From: an uncultured Oscillospiraceae bacterium
Lineage (GTDB): Bacteria; Bacillota; Clostridia; Oscillospirales; Acutalibacteraceae
Length of the DNA: 6,023 nucleotides
Reading direction: 5' to 3'
Assembly: GCA_900552225.1 (NCBI GenBank)
Contig: URYX01000119.1
Coordinates: 1-6,023, forward strand
A program made the translations under genes and the position numbers. The notes beneath the pieces are model-generated. The model was not told where the DNA came from. It did no database searches and worked only from the letters and a program-made list of their open reading frames with translations. Positions 1 through 5,241 of the stretch are shown piece by piece; position 1 is the first letter of the stretch; each line of letters opens with the position of its first letter.

Positions 1-455
1 TGTATGCGCAGGTTACGCCGCAGGATTTGGTGCGCTACGGTCTGATTCCGGAACTGGTCGGACGTATGCCGGTGGTGACGGCGCTCCATCCGCTTGACGC
101 AGATGCACTGGTGCGAATCCTGTGTGAGCCGAAGAATGCCGTACTGAAGCAGTATACACAGCTGTTTGCTCTGGACAATGTGCAGCTGGAGTTTACGAAG
201 GAAGCGCTTCGGGCCGTGGCCGAAAAGACGCTGCAGCTCAAGACGGGAGCGCGCGGTCTGCGTTCCGTCATGGAGGAGCTGCTGACGCAGCTGATGTTTG
301 ACGTACCGTCGGATCCGACCATCGAAAAGGTGATTGTCGGAGAGGGCTGTGTGAAAAACGGCGACAAGCCGGAGCTTGTGATTGACCCGCAGCGCAAGGC
401 CGTCAAGATGCGGCCGCCGGTGAAACGCACGCCGCGCCGCAAGGTAACGGCATAA
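1..455 (+). CDS. clpX: ATP-dependent Clp protease ATP-binding subunit ClpX, C-terminal part (5' end outside window)
   Basis: ClpX is the AAA+ unfoldase that recognises tagged or damaged cytoplasmic proteins and threads them into the ClpP peptidase chamber. The reading frame is open from the left edge (first full codon at 3) to TAA at 453-455, giving 150 residues that cover the end of the large AAA+ domain and the small C-terminal domain. The stretch GLIPELVGRMPVV (about 45-83) matches the ClpX signature usually written GLIPEF(I/V)GRLPV. EPKNA followed by KQY is also typical. GARGLR carries the sensor-2 arginine (codon 252-254), which contacts ATP. The zinc-binding domain, Walker motifs and ClpP-docking loop would lie upstream. 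The last 16 or so residues form a basic, proline-containing tail (KRTPRRK), as is common and variable in ClpX. The gene is followed 44 bp later by lon on the same strand, the usual Firmicutes arrangement. A TTG at 27 is only an internal codon, not the real start. Confidence 0.96.
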   Translation, partial: YAQVTPQDLVRYGLIPELVGRMPVVTALHPLDADALVRILCEPKNAVLKQYTQLFALDNVQLEFTKEALRAVAEKTLQLKTGARGLRSVMEELLTQLMFDVPSDPTIEKVIVGEGCVKNGDKPELVIDPQRKAVKMRPPVKRTPRRKVTA

Positions 456-499
456 CCGGCCGTTGGCCGACCACTGGAATTAAAAGGAATGAAGGACAC
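456..499 (+). other. clpX-lon intergenic gap with a short GC-rich inverted repeat
   Basis: This 44-bp spacer contains a perfect 5-bp inverted repeat, CGGCC (457-461) and GGCCG (465-469), around a GTT loop, just after the clpX stop codon. No run of T follows, so it is not a standard intrinsic terminator. It could modestly stabilise the upstream message or be chance in G+C-rich DNA. I see no CIRCE element (HrcA), no CtsR-type heptad repeat and no well-spaced sigma-A promoter here, so the heat-shock control known for some lon genes is not visible at this site. Confidence 0.4.
482..496 (+). promoter_or_regulatory. Ribosome binding region of lon (two candidate Shine-Dalgarno sequences)
   Basis: Two purine-rich matches precede the ATG at 500: AAAAGGA (482-488), 11 nt from the start, and GAAGGA (491-496), only 3 nt from it. 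Neither has the ideal 6-9 nt spacing. No in-frame alternative start is seen immediately upstream, so ATG 500 stands. Initiation may be moderate or use the first site. Confidence 0.55.
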
Positions 500-2914
500 A
501 TGAGCATAACGAAACCAGTTGCCCGTGTGAAAACCCTGCCCCTGCTTGCTTTGCGGGGGCTCGTGGTTTTTCCGGGGGATGTTTTGCATTTTGATATCGG
601 GCGGCCGAAGTCGCTCGAAGCACTGCGCCGGGCCATGGAGGGAGATCAGCAGATCTTCCTGCTGACGCAGCGGGATGCGGCGCAGGAGAATCCGCGTATG
701 GCCGATCTTTACCCGATCGGGACGGTGGCGCATATTGTGCAGCTGCTGCGGCTGCCGGGAGAAGGAATCCGCGTCCTGGCGGAGGGGCTGTACCGGGCGG
801 TGCCGACGGAAACGGAGCAGACGGAGCCCTGCTTTATAGCAACGGTGACGGAAAAGCCGGAGCGCCATATGGCGGACGCTATCCACAGCCTTGCGCTGAT
901 GCGGGACATGCGACTCGGTATGCAGGAATACTGCCGGGCCGGCGGCGACGTGACCGCGGATAAGCAGGAGCAGATAGAAAACGAGGAGGCTCCCGGGAGC
1001 ATGGCTGACCGCATCGGGTCGGCGCTTCCGCTGTCCGTGGAGGAAAAAATGCGGCTGCTGTCCGCGGTGTCGGTGACAGGGCGGGCGGAGCTGCTGCTCT
1101 CATATCTGCAGCGCGAGCGGCAGGTGCAGGGCTGGGAAGCGGACATTCATAAGCGCGTCCAGGAGCACATGGACGAGAACCAGCGCGATTACTATCTGCG
1201 GGAGCAGATGAAGGTGATTGCGGAGGAGCTCGGAGAGGACGAAAATCCGCTGGAGGAGGCGGAGGAGCTGCGCCGCAAGGTAAAGGCGTTGGCCTTGCCG
1301 GAGGAGACGGAGCAGAAGCTGTGCAAGGAATGCGATAAGCTCTCCAAAATGCCGCTCGGTTCGCAGGAGGCCACCGTGGTCCGCATGTATCTGGACGCGT
1401 GCCTGTCGCTGCCGTGGCATACGAAAACCGCGAAGCCGCATACCCTGAAGGAAGCCAAGCACATTCTGGAGCGTGACCATTATGGCCTGGAAAAGGTCAA
1501 GGAGCAGATTCTGGAGATTCTGGCAGTGCGCACGCTGGCACCCGACTGCAAGGGACAAGTGATTTGTCTTGCCGGTCCTCCCGGCGTCGGTAAGACCTCG
1601 GTGGCCCGCTCGATTGCGGAGGCTACGGGGCGGCAGTATGTGCGCGTGTCGCTCGGAGGGGTGCGGGACGAATCCGATATCCGCGGACACCGGCGCACCT
1701 ATGTCGGCTCCATGATGGGGCGCATTCTGCATGCCGTGGTGCAGGCGGGATGCAAGGATCCGCTGATCCTGCTCGACGAAATCGACAAGCTTGGCCATGA
1801 TTTTCGCGGGGATCCGTCGGCGGCTCTGCTGGAGGTGCTCGACGCGGAGCAGAATTCCCGCTTTGTGGATCATTACATCGACCTGCCGTTTGATCTGTCG
1901 GAGGTGCTGTTTTTGACGACAGCCAACGATCCGTCGGCCATTCCCGCACCGCTGTACGACCGGATGGACGTGATTACGCTTCCGAGCTATACGGCGGAGG
2001 AAAAACGGCATATTGCCCGTTCGTATCTTGTGAAAAAGCAATGCCGGGCAAACGGTCTGACGGCAAAGCAAATCCGCTTCAGCGATGAGGCGCTGAAGCG
2101 GATCATTGACGGCTATACCCGGGAGGCCGGCGTCCGTGAGCTGGAGCGTCAGATCGGAAAAATCTGCCGCAAGGCGGCGCGGCGCATCGTAGAAGACGGC
2201 GTGACCTTTGTGTCCGTGCGTCATCCGGAGGAGTTTTTGGGGCCGGTGAAGTACCTGCCCGACCGGCTGCCGGAGCAAAACGAGGTCGGCGTGGTCAACG
2301 GGCTGGCCTGGACCAGCGTCGGAGGAGAGATGCTGCCGATCGAGGTGGCCATACTGGAGGGCAGCGGCAAGATTGAGCTGACCGGTTCGCTCGGTGACGT
2401 GATGAAGGAATCGGCGCATATTGCCATCAGCTATGTACGGGCCCACGCCGAGGCGTGGGGCATTGATCCGACCTTCTACAGGACGAAGGACGTACATATT
2501 CATGCGCCGGAGGGGGCCGTGCCGAAGGACGGCCCGTCGGCCGGCGTGGCCATGACGACCGCGCTGGTTTCGGCGCTGACGGGGATTCCGGTACGGCACG
2601 ATGTCGCCATGACGGGAGAAATTTCGCTGCGCGGCAAGGTGCTGCCGATCGGCGGACTCCGTGAAAAGACCATGGCAGCCTATCTCCACCACATGCACAC
2701 GGTGATTCTCCCCGCGGATAACCGGAGCGATCTGGCGGAGCTTGCGGAGGAGGTACGGCAGGGGCTGAACTTCCTGCCGGCGGAGCAGATGGAGACGGTG
2801 CTGACGGCTGCGCTGTGTGCACCGCTGCCCGCGGTGCGCACGGAGGCGCCGAAAAAGACCGCGCATACGGCGGTCGGACATGAGACACCGTCCGATGCGG
2901 TGATGCGGGTGTAA
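500..2914 (+). CDS. lon: ATP-dependent protease Lon (La), LonA type
   Basis: Lon is a cytoplasmic hexameric AAA+ serine protease that degrades misfolded proteins and selected regulators, using ATP to unfold them. The 804 residues show the full LonA layout. The N-terminal substrate-binding domain starts at the LPLLALRGLVVFPG motif (about 13-26). A helical, partly coiled-coil segment around 205-270 contains QRDYYLREQMK. The AAA+ module has Walker A GPPGVGKT (359-366, Lys365), a pore-loop aromatic Tyr401 and Walker B LILLDEID (422-429). The C-terminal protease domain has the PKDGPSAG motif with catalytic Ser680, and Lys723 in GGLREK completes the Ser-Lys dyad. These positions are offset by 1 to 3 from the well-known E. 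coli residues (Ser679, Lys722, Lys362). The length is near the family norm (E. coli 784, slightly longer here), the excess being a roughly 30-residue Ala/Pro/Thr-rich tail. Oddity: the segment after Tyr401 reads GSMMG where GSMPG is usual. Downstream, engB follows after 33 bp without a terminator. Confidence 0.98.
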   Translation: MSITKPVARVKTLPLLALRGLVVFPGDVLHFDIGRPKSLEALRRAMEGDQQIFLLTQRDAAQENPRMADLYPIGTVAHIVQLLRLPGEGIRVLAEGLYRAVPTETEQTEPCFIATVTEKPERHMADAIHSLALMRDMRLGMQEYCRAGGDVTADKQEQIENEEAPGSMADRIGSALPLSVEEKMRLLSAVSVTGRAELLLSYLQRERQVQGWEADIHKRVQEHMDENQRDYYLREQMKVIAEELGEDENPLEEAEELRRKVKALALPEETEQKLCKECDKLSKMPLGSQEATVVRMYLDACLSLPWHTKTAKPHTLKEAKHILERDHYGLEKVKEQILEILAVRTLAPDCKGQVICLAGPPGVGKTSVARSIAEATGRQYVRVSLGGVRDESDIRGHRRTYVGSMMGRILHAVVQAGCKDPLILLDEIDKLGHDFRGDPSAALLEVLDAEQNSRFVDHYIDLPFDLSEVLFLTTANDPSAIPAPLYDRMDVITLPSYTAEEKRHIARSYLVKKQCRANGLTAKQIRFSDEALKRIIDGYTREAGVRELERQIGKICRKAARRIVEDGVTFVSVRHPEEFLGPVKYLPDRLPEQNEVGVVNGLAWTSVGGEMLPIEVAILEGSGKIELTGSLGDVMKESAHIAISYVRAHAEAWGIDPTFYRTKDVHIHAPEGAVPKDGPSAGVAMTTALVSALTGIPVRHDVAMTGEISLRGKVLPIGGLREKTMAAYLHHMHTVILPADNRSDLAELAEEVRQGLNFLPAEQMETVLTAALCAPLPAVRTEAPKKTAHTAVGHETPSDAVMRV

Positions 2915-2932
2915 GGCTGCGGCAAAATGCAG

Positions 2933-2939
2933 AAAGGGG
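2933..2939 (+). promoter_or_regulatory. Shine-Dalgarno sequence of engB, fixing its start at 2948
   Basis: AAAGGGG lies 8 nt upstream of the ATG at 2948, an ideal arrangement. It falls inside the short extension that would result from starting at the upstream in-frame ATG (2927), which has only a weak TAAGG-like match. This decides for the downstream start. Confidence 0.75.
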
Positions 2940-2947
2940 TGTCCAGA

Positions 2948-3538
2948 ATGGCCTTATCGGTACAACAGGCGGAATTTGAGCTGTCGGCGGCGCAGAAGGA
3001 ACAGCTTCCAGCGCCCACGCTTCCGGAAATCGTGTTTTCAGGCCGCTCCAATGTAGGAAAATCCTCGCTGATCAACGCGCTGCTGCGGCGGAAGGCCCTG
3101 GCCCGCACCAGCGCGACGCCCGGAAAGACCGCCACCATTAACTTTTATAAGCTGCCGACGCTGCGCCTGGTGGATTTGCCCGGGTACGGGTATGCCAAGG
3201 TGTCGTTTGCGGAAAAGCGGCGCTGGAGCGATCTGATCGAGGGATATTTCCACGCGGATCGGGATCTGCGGCTGGTGCTGCAGCTGGTGGATATGCGGCA
3301 TCCGCCGACCGCGGACGATCGGCAGATGCTGCAGTTTATGGCGGATGCGGAAATTCCGTTTGTAGTGGTGCTGACCAAGGCGGACAAGCTCAAGCCGACC
3401 GAACGGGCGGCGCGGCTTGCCGCCGTTGAGGAGGAATTTGCGGAATTTGAGGGGCTGACCCTGATTCCGTTCTCCGCCGTGACCGGAGAGGGGCGCGAGC
3501 CGCTGCTGGAGATTCTGGACGAGGTTACGGCAGAGTAG
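2948..3538 (+). CDS. engB: Ribosome biogenesis GTP-binding protein EngB (YsxC/YihA)
   Basis: EngB is a small essential TRAFAC-class GTPase that binds the immature 50S subunit and promotes its late assembly. From the ATG at 2948 the protein has 196 residues, close to B. subtilis YsxC (about 195). All G motifs are present: G1 GRSNVGKSS (32-40), the G2 region TPGKT (57-61) leading into NFY, G3 DLPGYG (76-81), G4 TKAD (143-146) and G5 SAV (176-178). The combination of RSNVGKSS with PGKT and PGYG is diagnostic for this family rather than for Era or EngA. An upstream ATG at 2927 would add seven residues (MQKGVSR), but those codons contain the best Shine-Dalgarno sequence, so I reject it. The gene is last in the clpX-lon-engB run, as in other Firmicutes. 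Its last 14 bp, including the TAG stop, overlap the 3' end of dapB on the opposite strand. Confidence 0.97.
   Translation: MALSVQQAEFELSAAQKEQLPAPTLPEIVFSGRSNVGKSSLINALLRRKALARTSATPGKTATINFYKLPTLRLVDLPGYGYAKVSFAEKRRWSDLIEGYFHADRDLRLVLQLVDMRHPPTADDRQMLQFMADAEIPFVVVLTKADKLKPTERAARLAAVEEEFAEFEGLTLIPFSAVTGEGREPLLEILDEVTAE
3525..3538. other. Tail-to-tail overlap of engB and dapB coding regions
   Basis: The dapB stop (TAA on the minus strand, 3525-3527) lies inside engB, and the engB stop (TAG, 3536-3538) lies inside dapB. The coding regions therefore share 14 bp. No stem followed by a T run is evident on either strand close to this point, so each transcript probably runs into the other gene, giving RNAs complementary at their 3' ends. 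Confidence 0.9.
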
Positions 3539-4340
3539 GTACGGGATCCGCGGCGGGCGGCGGCAGAAGATCCTGCATGCCGTAGAGCCCGGCCGGCTGG
3601 TCCTGCAGGAAAAATGCGGCACGCAGGGCACCGGAGGCGAAAATGTCCTTGGAGGCGGCGCTGTGGGTCAGGGTGATGACGTCGTCCGGACCGGCGAAGA
3701 ACAGGCTGTGTTCTCCGACAACGGTGCCGCCGCGCAGAGAGGCAAACCCGATTTCGTGCGGGTCCCGCTGGGAATTCCGGGTATGCCGGTCATAGACGTA
3801 CTGCGGAGTATAGGGGAGCGCCTTGCGGACGGAGTCTGCCAGCAGCAGTGCGGTCCCCGAGGGGGCATCCCGCTTGCCGCTGTGGTGCATTTCGAGAATT
3901 TCGATATCGTATTCGCTGCCGAGATAAGCGGCGGCCTGATAGGCCAGAAGCGACAGGAGATACAGGCCCTCCGACAGGTTGGCGCTGTAAAAGACTGGAA
4001 TCTGGCGGGCCGCCCTTTCGAGCGCGGCGCGGTCGCCGTCCTGCAGTCCCGTGGTGCCGATGACGGCGGGCAGCCGCTGCGCGGCCGCATAGTCGAGAAG
4101 GGCCCCGAGCTGTGACGGATGGGAGAAATCGATGAGAACATCTGCCGGAATCCGGCAGTGCTCCGGCCGCGCCCATACCGGAAACGGTTCGGTGCCGCCC
4201 GGATGGCGGGTCAGCCCCGCCACAATCCGGCAGTCGCAGCGCCCGGCAATGTGTCGGGCTACGGTGCGGCCCATGTGGCCGCCGCAGCCGCTCAGGAGTA
4301 CCCGCAGCACGGAGTGCGGGGAGGGGCTCTGCGGTTTCAT
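3525..4340 (-). CDS. dapB: 4-hydroxy-tetrahydrodipicolinate reductase DapB
   Basis: DapB uses NAD(P)H to reduce the DapA product, giving tetrahydrodipicolinate, the second committed step towards diaminopimelate and lysine; it acts in the cytoplasm as a tetramer. The protein has 271 residues, typical for the family (E. coli 273). An N-terminal Rossmann fold begins with LLSGCGGHMGRT (15-26), a form of the usual GxxGxMG motif. DFS (71-73) and GTTG (95-98) line the cofactor site. The signature HHSGKRDAPSGTA (152-164) holds the catalytic His152 and Lys156 and the substrate-binding DAPSGT. RGGTVVGEH and the final PAGLYGMQDLL resemble clostridial DapB. The start is the ATG at 4340, which overlaps the dapA stop by four bases. 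The frame stays open further upstream, but that stretch lies antisense-frame within dapA and does not resemble DapB. There is no clear Shine-Dalgarno sequence, so translation is probably coupled to dapA. Oddity: SANLSEGLYLL replaces the more usual SANMSLGxNLL. Confidence 0.97.
   Translation of the reverse strand: MKPQSPSPHSVLRVLLSGCGGHMGRTVARHIAGRCDCRIVAGLTRHPGGTEPFPVWARPEHCRIPADVLIDFSHPSQLGALLDYAAAQRLPAVIGTTGLQDGDRAALERAARQIPVFYSANLSEGLYLLSLLAYQAAAYLGSEYDIEILEMHHSGKRDAPSGTALLLADSVRKALPYTPQYVYDRHTRNSQRDPHEIGFASLRGGTVVGEHSLFFAGPDDVITLTHSAASKDIFASGALRAAFFLQDQPAGLYGMQDLLPPPAADPVPTLP
4142..4158 (-). other. Perfect 7-bp inverted repeat inside dapB
   Basis: CTGCCGG (4142-4148) and CCGGCAG (4152-4158) flank a 3-base loop and could form a strong hairpin in the dapB message (codons for about residues 60-67). 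No U run follows. It lies wholly in coding sequence and may simply reflect G+C-rich codons. Confidence 0.4.
4337..4340 (-). other. ATGA stop/start overlap of dapA and dapB
   Basis: On the minus strand the dapB ATG (4340-4338) and the dapA TGA (4339-4337) share bases as ATGA. The 20 bases before the ATG contain no purine-rich Shine-Dalgarno match. This arrangement is typical of termination-reinitiation coupling, which would keep the two enzymes in proportion. Confidence 0.9.
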
Positions 4341-5221
4341 AGCAGGTGATAGCGGCGCAGCACATCGGCAAGGGCCGCGCGCTTTTCCTCCGTCATAGAA
4401 TAGAGCGGCAGGCGGCAGGGGCCGACCGGCCATCCCATCAGCCGCAGAGCCTCCTTGACCGGGATGGGGTTGACGTCGCTGAACAGTGCATCGCACAGCG
4501 GCAGCAGCTCCAGCTGCAGACGGCGGCTTTCCTCGGTGTCGCCGGAGAACCAGCGGGCGCACAGCTCGTGCATTTTCAGCGGCATCAGGTTGGCCAGCAC
4601 CGAGATGACGCCGGCGCCGCCGAGCGACAGCAGCGGAACCGTCTCGCTGTCGTTGCCGGCATACAGCGACAGGTCACAGGAGGCGGCAATCTCGGCCGTC
4701 TCGGACATGCTGCCGTTGGCCTGCTTTAAGCCGACGATGCGCGGGTGCCGCGCCAGTGCGGCGGCGGTGGCGGGGCGGAGATTCAGCCCCGTGCGCGAGG
4801 GAACGTTGTATAACAGAATCGGTCGGTCTACGGCATCGGCTACGGCGGTATAGTGCGCGAGGAGCCCCCTCTGGGATGTTTTGTTGTAATAGGGGGTGAC
4901 GAGCAGCAGGGCGTCGGCGCCGAGGCGGCAGGCCTCGCGGGACAGCTCGATGCAGCTGGCAGTATCGTTCGAGCCAGTCCCGGCAATAACAGGGACGCGA
5001 CCCTTTGCCTGCTCGATCGCCGTCTGCAATACCGCTACGTGCTCTCGCCGGTTCAGCGTGGAGGATTCTCCCGTTGTCCCGCAGGAAATGATCGCGTCCG
5101 TTTTGTTTTCAATCTGAAATTCGATAAACTCCCTGTAGATTTTGTAATCCACCGCTCCGTCGGCGGTCATCGGGGTGATGACCGCCGTGCCGGAACCGGT
5201 AAACACAGGGATCCGACTCAT
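4337..5221 (-). CDS. dapA: 4-hydroxy-tetrahydrodipicolinate synthase DapA
   Basis: DapA condenses pyruvate with aspartate semialdehyde, the first committed step of the diaminopimelate/lysine branch. It is a cytoplasmic TIM-barrel enzyme of the class I aldolase (N-acetylneuraminate lyase) superfamily. The 294 residues match the family length (E. coli 292). Key sites are visible: GTTGE (48-52) with Thr49, PYYNKTSQ with Tyr111/Tyr112, YNVPSRTG (138-145) with catalytic Tyr138 and substrate-binding Arg143, and Lys166 in VGLKQA, which forms the Schiff base with pyruvate. All are offset by five from E. coli numbering. GVISVLANLMP near the C-terminal third is also characteristic. The start is the ATG at 5221, preceded at 7 nt by a perfect AAGGAGG; a TTG two codons further upstream is only 1 nt from that site and is rejected. 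The upstream gene is asd (20-bp gap) and the downstream gene dapB (ATGA overlap), so the order follows the pathway. Presence of Asd and DapB alongside makes DapA more likely than a sialic acid lyase or other superfamily member. Confidence 0.97.
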   Translation of the reverse strand: MSRIPVFTGSGTAVITPMTADGAVDYKIYREFIEFQIENKTDAIISCGTTGESSTLNRREHVAVLQTAIEQAKGRVPVIAGTGSNDTASCIELSREACRLGADALLLVTPYYNKTSQRGLLAHYTAVADAVDRPILLYNVPSRTGLNLRPATAAALARHPRIVGLKQANGSMSETAEIAASCDLSLYAGNDSETVPLLSLGGAGVISVLANLMPLKMHELCARWFSGDTEESRRLQLELLPLCDALFSDVNPIPVKEALRLMGWPVGPCRLPLYSMTEEKRAALADVLRRYHLL

Positions 5222-5228
5222 CGGCAAG

Positions 5229-5235
5229 CCTCCTT
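5229..5235 (-). promoter_or_regulatory. Shine-Dalgarno sequence of dapA
   Basis: On the minus strand AAGGAGG, a perfect match to the anti-Shine-Dalgarno consensus, lies 7 nt before the ATG at 5221 and in the short gap after the asd stop. It fixes the dapA start and excludes the TTG at 5227-5225. Confidence 0.9.
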
Positions 5236-5241
5236 ACGGCT

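Noticed and set aside
489..503. Four-codon reading frame (ATG AAG GAC ACA TGA) overlapping the lon start, as a possible leader peptide
   Set aside because: Its only candidate ribosome site is 1 nt from the ATG and the coding content is trivial, so such a frame is easily met by chance.
35..886. A 283-codon minus-strand frame across the clpX end, the gap and the lon start
   Set aside because: It spans two well-supported genes and the spacer, and its translation is low-complexity Arg/Ser/Pro-rich sequence without recognisable domains.
1100..2881. A 593-codon open frame on the minus strand opposite lon
   Set aside because: Its translation is rich in Arg, His, Gln and Leu with no family motifs, and lon on the other strand is complete with all catalytic residues. 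Long antisense open frames are expected in G+C-rich coding DNA.
3601..3610. Palindrome TCCTGCAGGA near the dapB end as a terminator or operator
   Set aside because: It has no loop and no T run, and lies wholly within the conserved DapB C-terminal coding sequence. It is best seen as chance.
4341..4562. N-terminal extension of dapB by 74 codons
   Set aside because: The added residues are the out-of-frame shadow of dapA and do not resemble DapB. The DapB fold begins just after the ATG at 4340, which overlaps the dapA stop in a typical operon arrangement.
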